Shown here: positions 55,918 through 64,000 of the stretch, one piece after another | Numbering within the stretch: the first letter of the stretch is position 1 | How the letters are laid out: the number at the start of each line of letters is the position of its first letter | Assembly (NCBI GenBank): GCA_002104985.1 | Contig: MCGO01000037.1 | Span: 1 to 64,000 of the forward strand | Length of the DNA stretch: 64,000 nucleotides | From: Rhizoclosmatium globosum | Taxonomy: Eukaryota > Chytridiomycota > Chytridiomycetes > Chytridiales > Chytriomycetaceae | Direction of reading: 5' to 3' | The notes under the pieces: model-generated | Told to the model about the DNA's origin: nothing | Database searches by the model: none | The model's input: the letters and a program-made list of their open reading frames with translations, nothing else | Translations under genes and position numbers: made by a program

Positions 55918-56345
55918 CTAATGAATTGAATGACACATCTTTGCAGCGCGAGATTTCATATCATTGATTTTCTCGTTTACTAATTGGTTGTATGATTTCT
56001 GTTTGTTTTGTTTTCGTTTTGAGCTTTGACTTTTGCTAGGATTCAAACTTACCTTCTCTCTTAAAGCCTGATTATACACAGATATCTCAATAACTTTAGC
56101 GACTTGCTCAAGTTTATCATCACTTTCAGCTTTAGCGCTTGAAAGCATCTTGATTACTTCAAGACTGTTTGATACAAATATGGTATTGAGTTTGATGCTT
56201 CCCGCACGCTCTATTTGCCTTACAATCTTTGTTCAGCTTGCTTTCGTGCTTCTTCGTTGATAATTGTGCTCATTGTTTCGAATGCATTTTCACCAAGCTT
56301 TGTCTCGTTCTTTTATCATGTCCATACACAAACAGTTTAAGCAAA
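55918..56345 (-). pseudogene. Coiled Lys/Gln-rich ORF in three frames, unknown
   Basis: Three successive minus-strand frames read as one coil: SLLKLFVYGHDKRTRQS, then GENAFETMSTIINEEARKQA, then RQIERAGSIKLNTIFVSNSL and MLSSAKAESDDKLEQVAKVI..., ending KSRAAKMCHSIH at 55918. Joins near 56292 and 56204 each need one more base, although a GTAAGG at 56204 could instead be an intron donor. The last 76 codons are open from ATG 56148. No family was recognised. Confidence 0.35.
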
Positions 56346-56715
56346 CTGTTTTCATTCACCAATCATGCGAAAAATAATTGCGCGAGGCGGTATGTACATC
56401 CTCCGGTACTGAATTGTTTAAAGGTTAACGGTTTGAAAAACGGTTAGCTTCGGGAGGGTGCAGCTCAACTTCCCAAAACACTTCTTTTCTTTCAAAATGA
56501 AGCTAATTGTTTCGGAAAGAGAAAGCAGGGCGCATTCTAACTTTGAGAACGGGCATTCACACAACTTTCAAAGTCCATTTCCCAACACAGGTCGCTTAAA
56601 TCAAGAAGAAATTTGATAAAGAAATAAGTTTGATTTAGCACATGCAAAATAGTCTTTATTTCGTCTTAATAACTTACAAAAGGTTTGCAAATAGTTAAAA
56701 AGTTTATGCAAAAGT
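56346..56715. other. AT-rich intergenic, no gene seen
   Basis: No open frame with coding character; 3' flank of the zinc-finger gene that ends at 56716. Confidence 0.4.
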
Positions 56716-57378
56716 TCATTCTTGTTTCATGAGACCACTACAGAATACTGGCAAATACTGCTTAGATAAATACTGTGGTATATCTTGAGAGCAGACACCA
56801 ATCTGCAAGTTTTCTTCCGTTATAATCTGGAACGCCTTTGGATTCTTTTCCGCAATTTTAGTATGCGCCTTTTTGAAATGATTCACCACATTTTGTCTAT
56901 TTAAAATAGCAGTACATCCCCCCACGTTGCATTCAATTCGGCAAGTAGTATTTCGACGCAAATGCGTTGTGATATGAAGCAGTCTTGTAAGCTTTATCCC
57001 ACATGAACAAATCACGTATTTTTTGTATTGCGAGATTCTCATTCTTGTTATTGGACGTTTAGAACCCAATCTTGCCTCGTACTTTAATATATTGCTTGTT
57101 TTTCCACTATTTGTTTGCAATTCGTTTTTACTGGAATGGTGGACTTGGTTGTTGAAATAGATAGCCGGATTAAAATTCATAAAGTCTTTTGGCATCAAAG
57201 GCTGTTCCGATGCGTTCATCTCGATATCAGTATCATCAACGAAATTCCTGATATCCATCAAATTAAAAGTCGATTTGGTTGTATCGGCTAAGTTGCCTGC
57301 ATTGCATGTATCAGTTTCAACCCTAGGTTCTTGCTTTCGTTCGTAATTACAGTTACAGGTACACATACTTATGTACAA
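56716..57378 (-). CDS. Small C2H2-like zinc-finger protein, member 1
   Basis: A single exon of 220 residues. The N-terminal ~110 are low-complexity. Then VICSCGIKLTRLLHITTHLR, TTCRIECNVGGCTAILNR and VVNHFKKAHTKIAEKNPKAF follow: two Cys/His fingers, each with a C-x-C or C-x4-C pair and H-x3-4-H-type histidines. The C-terminus is short. A relative with the same finger pair lies at 58930. Probably a nuclear DNA- or RNA-binding protein; the family is not recognised, and BED- or transposon-derived fingers are a possible source. Confidence 0.6.
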   Translation of the reverse strand: MYISMCTCNCNYERKQEPRVETDTCNAGNLADTTKSTFNLMDIRNFVDDTDIEMNASEQPLMPKDFMNFNPAIYFNNQVHHSSKNELQTNSGKTSNILKYEARLGSKRPITRMRISQYKKYVICSCGIKLTRLLHITTHLRRNTTCRIECNVGGCTAILNRQNVVNHFKKAHTKIAEKNPKAFQIITEENLQIGVCSQDIPQYLSKQYLPVFCSGLMKQE

Positions 57379-57779
57379 AATGCTGTGTACTTGATTGGGT
57401 ACATCGATATTCGTGAACCCTCGAATTTATAGAACGGTTAACAGTTAAGAAGCCTACGGTTCAAGATTCAAATACATGTTTTGAACTAAATACGTGGAAC
57501 GACCACAAACCGTCACATTAACAGTTAAAGAATCACAGTTAGTGAATCAGAGAATATTTAAACGGAACATGGCACTGTAATTGAAATAAAGCTACCAATT
57601 CACGAGTTGGCATTTAAAGGTATTTCAAAAAATAGGACCAAGAAGGTTTCCCCTGAAACAGATTATCAAGAACTACTTTATGAGCAAGGACTGATCCGTC
57701 TCATAAACTTCATGGTAAACACAAATTGGAAACAAAAAGTTAAAAGAAACGAGGCGGGCCTAAGAAATGACAAGGAACA
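57379..57779. other. Intergenic, no gene seen
   Basis: 401 bp, AT-rich, containing gttaacagttaag/acattaacagttaaag wording near 57435 and 57518 (gttaacAGTTAA-type repeats). No coding character; probable promoter of the zinc-finger gene and 3' UTR of the KIX gene. Confidence 0.4.
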
Positions 57780-58369
57780 CTAAAAAAGGGCAGGTGTGGT
57801 AGGGAATCCCCGAGGCTGTGCGAACTGATTTTGACGATTGATTGGGATTTGCGGATGTCCGTGAAAGGAAGGTTGGCGTGGTTGCTGCATGTTTATGGCA
57901 ACATGATTCTGGAGGCCCGCCATCGTGTGACATCCGTTCTGTTGAGAAACGATACTCTGTTGAGCCACAGTTTGGTTTGGATTTGGGATTATTTGAACTT
58001 CCGAATGTTGGGCCACAGTTGGAGACTGGTTTTGGGATCGTGAGCGAACACTGTTGCTGATGGCGTCACAACATGCTTGAAGAAGTTGAACGTATCTGAT
58101 CTGTCATTTGAGACTGAATCAGGAACGATCAGATGATGTATCATGCAAACTGTACCTTGGTTGCAGCCTTCGAGAAGATTGCTGCCTCCGTTGCTCTTGC
58201 CACACGAATGAGCTCTTTCACGGGCACAAGCAGCGATGTGGGCATCTGGCGGAAAGATTCGACGCTATTGCGGTCGTTAAGTTGGACGGGCTTCGAGAGG
58301 CCGTAGGGATTCAACTTACATCTTCAGCACTACTTCATAACGCTCGTCCTCGGAAACTCCCACGGCCAT
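57780..58369 (-). CDS. KIX-domain protein, Med15-like
   Basis: Three exons joined by GTAAGT...AATAG and GTACAG...ACAG introns. The protein starts MAVGVSEDERYEVVLK, then ESFRQMPTSLLVPVKELIRV, ARATEAAIFSKAATK and IRYVQLLQACCDAIS. This three-helix pattern with A-xxx-E-xxIF-xKA-xxKxxY fits the KIX domain of Mediator subunit 15/Gal11. The rest is Gln/Asn/Pro-rich (AQHSEVQIIPNPNQTVAQQS ... PTTPALF), as in Med15 tails, but the protein (~150 residues) is far shorter than Gal11. It would recruit activators to Mediator. It could be a truncated copy. Upstream frame (DPNYSIGYLHTRPQ) is open, so an earlier exon is possible. Confidence 0.5.
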
Positions 58370-58439
58370 TGGATGTTTCAGAGCAAGATTTTGTGGACGA
58401 GTGTGGAGATATCCAATGGAGTAATTGGGATCCGGTTAA

Positions 58440-58750
58440 GTAGCAGTACTTATGTGTACTTGTACTGGAGATGTAACAGCGCATTTTTTCTGGTACATTT
58501 CATATGGATCCCACGCTTTCCAAGCATAATTCCCAAGAATATATATTAAACAAGCCGTTAACACACGATTACTTGTACTGCCAGTGGTCTGTCTCCCTTC
58601 GCGAGGGACTTGGTGCCAAGTATTGATATCAAAACCTGTACGTACTTCGTTGTAGAAGGAGATTGAATGGCATCCTCATCCCAAAACGCTTTCAACGCAT
58701 AATCTACGAGTAGACGTATTAAACGAGCCGTTAACAAACAGGTATTTGCA
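58440..58750 (-). repeat. Diverged ~175-bp tandem duplication with coding-like content
   Basis: The segment 58516-58574 resembles 58691-58747 (ctttccaagcat... against ctttcaacgcat..., ending gccgttaacamac). On the minus strand they translate to VLTACLIYILGNYAWKAW and LLTARLIRLLVDYALKAFW. One copy lies in an ORF (58558-58926) that starts MAEKEDQSLVPSSFERRNME. It may be an exon duplication in an unrecognised gene. Confidence 0.45.
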
Positions 58751-58929
58751 CAGGAAGTGGGTAAGGTGGTTTTGTTGGACTTGGACTTGGTGTAGATCAA
58801 GTACAGTATATGTAACGGTACCAACGAGTACGTATTCAAAAACTGGATGGACTCGCCTTCTCCTGGTTCCATATTTCTTCTCTCAAAACTCGAAGGCACA
58901 AGACTCTGATCCTCCTTCTCAGCCAAACT

Positions 58930-59241
58930 TTGAACCTTTCAACAACATCAACCACAATCAAGCGAATGCCCAGGTCCAAGAATTTCAAAGTCGTATACTG
59001 CTGTGGTGTGAAGTGGGAGAGAGTCTGGCATCTGGCTAAACACTTGAAACCTGACTGTGTTGTCAATTGCCCTGTAATTGGGTGCTCTGCCAAACTTGCT
59101 CGGATAACAATGAAGCATCACTTCGAGCTTAAACACCCAACCATTGCACGAAAAAATCAAAAGACCATGGCGTCGCTTGAACAAGATAGTCTTTCTCGTG
59201 AATTCTACACAGACCTCGTAAAAGTTGTTGATCATATTTAA
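58930..59241 (+). CDS. Small C2H2-like zinc-finger protein, member 2
   Basis: 103 residues. Core VVYCCGVKWERVWHLAKHLK, VVNCPVIGCSAKLARITMKH and HFELKHPTIARKNQKTM, aligned finger for finger with the 56716 protein (CSCGIKLTRLLHITTHLR, CNVGGCTAILNR, HFKKAHTKIAEKNPKAF). The N-terminal extension seen in member 1 is missing here or lies in another frame upstream (PPSQPNFEPFNNINHNQANA at 58910-58970), so the gene may be partial. Function unknown. Confidence 0.55.
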   Translation: MNLSTTSTTIKRMPRSKNFKVVYCCGVKWERVWHLAKHLKPDCVVNCPVIGCSAKLARITMKHHFELKHPTIARKNQKTMASLEQDSLSREFYTDLVKVVDHI

Positions 59242-59498
59242 ACCACACAACGCTTTTCAAAATAAAGATAGATTAAAACATGTTCATTGGTTATAAGATA
59301 TCAATGATTGCGCGGCATTCTCTAACGGCCCATAACCACAATACATAACTCAAGCAAATGGCACGATATGAGTCAGGAATCAGTATAGAAAATGCTGATC
59401 AGGATTACGAGGGAAGATTATATATAAAGATGTGGCAACGGCGTTGGGTCATTTGATATTGACGTTCTCAGACAAATCAAATAGATAAACAATTAGAA

Positions 59499-60456
59499 TT
59501 ACTGCCTACAATTTAAACAACCAGCTCGCCCAGAATCATCATCAAAACACTCTTCACATAAATACCGCCCACACTCTAACCTACATTCAATTCTTTGATC
59601 CGAAGCTTCCGTGCATTCAATGTCTATCCACTGTCCACACCTTCCACACCCCCCTGTCCGAGTACATTCCGCACAAATATACGAGTCGCAACCACCTCCA
59701 ACGCATATACACTGCTGTCTATCCATGGCGTCCTTTCCGAAACAGTCCAAACACAGGGAAGGAAGGGGTGTCGTGCACAGTGTACAGGATTTATCAAACG
59801 TGTCCTCGTCGAATCTTGATTGGTAAAGCACACGAAAGTCTTTGTTGCAAGTACATGGGAGGGGTTTCATGTCCACTGTTTTTGAGGAAGATGCGGCGAG
59901 GATGGCTTGTAGTTTTCGGATTTTCGAAAAGTGTTTCTTTGCGTTGGGGAAGTCTAGGTGGACGTATTCCAGGTGTGGGAGGGATAGAGGTGTTTCAACG
60001 AGGCGTGCCTTTATGCTTTGAAGAAGGGTTTGAATGCAAACAGGTTCTGAGGAAATGGTTTCGAGGACTTTGAGGTTTCTGCATTTGAATAAAAGGGAGG
60101 TTAGGGCTTTCGCTGAGTGGATGCTGTCTTCTGTGTCTGTTACGATGAGTTCAGTGACAGTGTCAAAGCAGTGTGGCGACAGTGATGGGAGGAGACTGAG
60201 GCCGCCAAAGTTGGGACTTGAAGACATGACAGTGGTCCACAATGTTGGTGTGTTGGTGAGAATGCTGCGAGTTGTGCGGTTGAGGACTAAAAGGCTGAGT
60301 ATCGTGTTGTACACTAGTCCAGGTGGATCGTCAGATGTCAGAACTAAGCTTCTCATTTAGAATCATGCGCGTTCAGTTTGAAGATATACCTAGACAGTAT
60401 TTAAATATGTGCATGAGGACCTCGGTGGGAAGCAGCGAAGTGAATGGCCGATACAT
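59499..60456 (-). CDS. F-box protein with Cys-rich zinc-binding C-terminus
   Basis: Exon 1 60390-60456 and exon 2 59499-60343, joined by a GTATAT...CTTAG intron, give 303 residues. The N-terminus MYRPFTSLLPTEVLMHIFKY, then DDPPGLVYNTILSLLVLNRT, is an F-box. A leucine-rich middle follows (LTSLLFKCRNLKVLE). The last ~110 residues hold about 22 Cys in CxxC pairs (CTLCTTPLPSLCLDCFGKDA, CVGGGCDSYICAEC, CGRCGQWIDIEC, CGRYLCEECF), probably several zinc sites. Plausible role: SCF ubiquitin-ligase receptor with RING- or PHD-like fingers. No named family. Confidence 0.7.
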
Positions 60457-60529
60457 TTTCTGAGTGAAGTTCTGAAAAGGTAATATATGATAAATCGTAA
60501 TTTTCGCTTGTGAACGGAACGTTAATGAC

Positions 60530-61000
60530 TATTAATTAACCATCGTTGCAATCACATTCACGCCAAGAGCAAAGAAATATCTACCTTGCACACGAATAAA
60601 TCCACGACTTGCATTTATGGCATTTTGTTCAAACGGGACTGAGGAATCGAGACAATGATTGCACACATTCACACCACAAAAACAAATCCGCCACCTGCAT
60701 TCTTGTCGTAAAACTCCAGTCATTTAAAGCGTCGACATACTTGGCAAACCCTTGTCTGTATTCTTTGATAACAGTCCATCCAATGTGCGCATTTCAAATA
60801 TCCGCTGGCATTCGTTGGTAAACACTCCGCACAGATCATCGACGCACAGTCTCGATATTTACAATGTTGCTTTTTAAACGCATCGCGTCCAAAACAATAT
60901 ATGGGTTACCAGCGTTACAAAGGGAACCTTGCTTCTCAAACAAAGTCATTCCAGGAATCTTGTTTGAGCAGGAATGCGAGTGTTTTGGGAATAAAAGAGT
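60530..61000 (-). pseudogene. Degraded paralogue of the Cys-rich F-box protein
   Basis: Minus-strand frames contain YCFGRDAFKKQHCKYRDCAS, MICAECLPTNASGYLKC and WMDCYQRIQTRVCQVCRRF, matching CFGKDAMDRQQCICVGGGCD and YICAEC of the neighbour. A stop follows, then out-of-frame TKCHKCKSWIYSCAR, an in-frame TAG, and LCSWRECDCNDG. The F-box half is missing. It lies right behind the copia element, which may have cut it. Confidence 0.55.
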
Positions 61001-61219
61001 TGTGTTTATTGTTTGTACTTTCGGACAATTATAAGACACGATGGAATGTTCTAGAAACTCCCTTATTTACCACTCCTTACTCATCTCCAACATCAGGAAT
61101 CCATGTATTCTCTGCTGTCTACGATGATCGGGTGAACATGCAGGACTTCGTCGGTCTAACTCGCGTCTAGCGGGTCAAACACCCCCTTGCGACGGAGTGC
61201 TGCAGGTTGTCGAACTACA
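61001..61219 (-). mobile_element. Candidate 3' LTR of the copia element
   Basis: After the pol stop the minus strand shows a polypurine tract (aaggggggaagtggg, about 61220-61235) followed by TGTAGTTCGAC, as at the start of an LTR. A second G-run then TGTTTGACC lies about 35 bp further on and is an alternative LTR start. The matching 5' LTR is outside the window, so neither the boundaries nor a target duplication can be confirmed. Confidence 0.35.
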
Positions 61220-61308
61220 CCCACTTCCCCCCTTGCGGCAAGGTGCGGCATTTGTCGCGTTTACTGTTAAGATTTTACTGTTTTATAATCCCCCTTGTAA
61301 TTTTGAGG

Positions 61309-64000
61309 TTAAAATTTGAAATGATGAACAGCATTAGCTCGTTCGTCTCCATTCATTAATTCTCGGAGTGTTCTCATTCCCATTTGTCGGACCAGTTTCT
61401 TATGTTGTGCGACAGGTAATGCTTTTGTTAGTATGTCAGCAACCATTAATTCAGTTGGACAGTAGACAAGTTTAACATCTTTCTTTTCTAAGTGTTCTCG
61501 AATAAAGAACATCTTTATATCCATATGCTTTACTCTTGCATGATGGACAGGATCGATAGCGATAGCCATAGTAGATTTGTTATCTTGGAAGATTGTCATA
61601 GGATCATCGGTTTCGATGTTTAGTTCTTTCAACAGCATCTGCAACCAGATAGCTTCTTTAACGGCTTCTGTAAGTGCTATAAACTCGGCTTCAGTTGAGG
61701 AGAGTGCTGTCGTTGACTGTTTCTTTGAAAACCAATTGATTAAACAACCAAACGCATAGACGAGGAAACCTGATCGCGATTTTCGCTGTGGTTCTCCTGC
61801 GTAGCTTGCGTCAGCCATAAGGAATGGAGCTATGCTTCCCTTCAGTTTTATCGGCTCTCCCGTGATTCTCGAGATCATCGGAGCATCAGTTTCTCTTTCG
61901 GTCGCATTTGGGTCTTCCGATGCAGCGTCCATAATAATAACTGGATTCTGACTTGGTTTGTAGAATAGTCCTAAGTCGTATGTTGTTCTTAAATATTGTA
62001 GAGCTCGAATCAGTGCATCGTAGTCACATTGTCGAGGTTCATTCTGATATTGAGCTATTGTATTTGTTGTATAGCTTAGTTCTGGCCTCGTCACTTGAGA
62101 TAAGTGCGATAGTTTCATGTTTGTTGATAATATCCATTTCTTAACTTTTAAACACGTGATAAGTGGACTACTGTTATCATGTATCCATGATTCACGCATA
62201 GGTGATTCTTTCATTTCGCTTTCGGGTATATCCCAATAACCGGCTTCTTTGAGGACTTCGGTCGCATAATTCGGCTGACCAATCCATATTCCACCATTTA
62301 TGCGTTCGATTTGGACTTTAAGTATCCAGTTTGCATTGTCATTTTCAGTTATTGTGAATTTCGATTTCAATAGATCTTTAACCATTTGAATCGCGTCGTG
62401 CGAGTTACTTGCGATTAGAATATCATCGACATAGATAAGTACTATGGTCATTTGTTTTGTATCGGGATCAAATTTAAACATTATACAGTTATCAGATGAT
62501 AGTTGTTGGAAACCATTGTTAATGAAATGATCGCGAATCACTTTATAGAATTCGCGCGACGATTGGTGAAGACCATATAACGTTTTCATCAATTCGGCAA
62601 TCATCTGTTTTCCTTTCGCATCGGTTTCTTCAAAACCGGGCGGTAGTCGCATGAAGTTCTTTTCTTTTAGGATTCCATGCAAGAATGCAGTCTTTATATC
62701 CGCTGTAGACGTATGTAAACCTAATAGCATCGCTAATGCTAATGTTAATCGTACAGCTTTCATTCTAACTACAGGTGAGAATGTCTCGTTGTAGTCTTCG
62801 TTTTTAACTTGACCTGTTCCAACGGCAACGAGGCGCGCTTTGAAACGTTCTAAGAAACCCATCGGGTCTTGCTTATAGTCGAAAACCCATTTGCAGTTTA
62901 TAAGCTTCCTTCCTTCAGGTAATTCGCTTATACTCTTTTTATCAAATACGCCTAAGTCTCTTAACGACTCGAACTCGATTAACATTGCTTTCTTTAAATA
63001 ATTCGCAAATTTATGATTCAATGCCTCCTTCAGGTTTTTCGGTACTGGCCCTAATTCCGAGACATGTACTTTTCCTGGTGGCTTTGGTGAATCAGCTACG
63101 TCGTCCCAATTTATTCTATCCTTTTGGGTTCGTTTTTGATTAATGCTTGTAGCAGCGGCTTTGAATTTTTGTTCTTGTTTCTCTACAAACTCGCTGAGTT
63201 TTCGGTAATGTTTTTCGAGTCTCTTCTCGTGGTTTCTATGTTGAATATTTTTACCGTCTCCATTAACAGCTCTTGCTTCGGTGTCTTCAGCAAGTATCTT
63301 AAAAAGCTTCGAGTTATTCGCATATAGCTCATCTAAGGCTAAAGCGGTTATCACTTCAGGCAAGCTTTCACAATTAGATTCATTGATTTCGTATTTGTAG
63401 TTAACTCCAAACAGTTTCGGTTTAAGCTTTGCCTCCTTCTTCAACGGCTCCGCCACGTTGAGTTTCGGCCTGTCTTTACCAACTTCCGCCTTTGTTGGCC
63501 CGAGCGAATTGGATACTACGGATTTTGTTTCAGGTCTTGTCATGAGTTCAGGTTTGTTTTCGCTTCTTCGCTTTTTATTTAAATGTTTAATGTATTTTAT
63601 CTCATCTGACTTTGCACGCTTTCCTGCCAACCGGATTTGTGCGTCACCATCGGAATCGCTTTCACTAGCGTTGGGTGAATCTAAGTCATGTGAGACCTTC
63701 TCTCTATCACCATTTGAATTCAACGAGTCCTTTACTTTAGGTTTCGTTCGTTGAATTACCTCTTCCTCAGGGCACCCGAGGGATTCTACGCGTTTCTGTT
63801 CTGGAATCCAATGGGTCGGGCCAGGACCATCTACGGGATCCAGACGGAGTTGACCATCGAACGTAAGCTCAGTGTTTGGTGCTCCATTTTCAGCACTAAC
63901 CAATTCTTGACTCGAAGGATCTACTGCTGTTACCACACCAGCGGCGCCGCCAAGGTCAAATAGGTCAGTTGGACTCACATCCCCGAATTCTTCAACGTGC
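61309..64000 (-). mobile_element. Ty1/copia retrotransposon pol (reverse transcriptase and RNase H), 5' partial
   Basis: An open frame of nearly 900 codons entering from the right edge (no true start in the window). After a charged region (integrase C-terminal part and linker), the RVT_2 reverse transcriptase shows INCKWVFDYKQDPMGFLERF, KARLVAVG, LHTSTADIKTAFLHG, KTLYGLHQSSREFY and the catalytic YVDDILIAS. RNase H follows: FLMADASYAGEPQRKSRSGF, ALSSTEAEFIALTEA, QDNKSTMAIA, KHMDIKMFFIRE, ADILTKALP. There are no stops or frame breaks, so it is recent and may be active. Gag, protease and the integrase core lie outside. One change: LHQSSREFY where most copia elements have LKQSPRxWY. Confidence 0.93.

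Noticed and set aside
1..64000. CRISPR array, prophage or bacterial operon
   Set aside because: No regularly spaced repeats with unique spacers; genes are spliced, with eukaryotic families throughout.

Overview
The window reads as nuclear DNA of a zoosporic (chytrid-like) fungus. Almost every gene is broken by short introns of about 45-85 nt, mostly GTRAGN...AG with CTAAC-like branch sites. The proteins are fungal in style: Yap/Pap1-like bZIP regions, Ser/Thr-rich GPI-type cell-wall proteins, a Mit_KHE1 mitochondrial protein and an ESCRT-I VPS37 subunit. A long homologue of LRRC9, a protein of ciliated eukaryotes, points to a lineage that still makes a flagellum. The species is an inference; no rRNA is present.

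Layout. 1-2225: a disrupted SDR gene running off the left edge, a doubtful small secreted ORF and a small Lys-rich protein. 2498-19206: eight tandem minus-strand paralogues (A-H) of a bZIP-like transcription factor, interrupted between B and C by three plus-strand genes (F-box/ankyrin protein, heme oxygenase, four-EF-hand protein). 20114-22357 and 38234-41713: two related secreted, Ser/Thr-rich, GPI-type surface proteins. 22551-27223: tripeptidyl peptidase II. 27394-29409 and 42223-43042: six tiny ORFs in two families that share a TAGGGTT box about 85-115 bp before the ATG; two of them form a divergent pair repeated in inverted orientation 15 kb away. 29576-31021: a cytochrome P450 with an unusual heme loop. 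31059-36353: LRRC9. 36693-37901: a STAS domain without its transporter. 43180-47872: VPS37A, a PrxQ-type peroxiredoxin, a membrane protein, tRNA-Pro(UGG) and a Mit_KHE1 protein. 48624-51151: two tandem seven-helix membrane proteins. 51325-55810: a multi-BRCT TOPBP1-like checkpoint protein. 55918-61000: small zinc-finger genes, a KIX/Med15-like protein, an F-box Cys-rich protein and a broken paralogue of it. 61309-64000: a Ty1/copia polyprotein running off the right edge.

The genes form no operon or single pathway. The most distinctive content is (i) the bZIP-like array, in which the invariant DNA-contacting Asn of the basic region is Leu or Met in all eight copies, and (ii) the telo-box-like small-ORF set, which looks like a co-regulated, locally duplicated module. 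Several otherwise conserved genes show single-base -1 frame breaks, mostly in short homopolymers. These may be sequencing deletions rather than real mutations, so pseudogene calls here are cautious.
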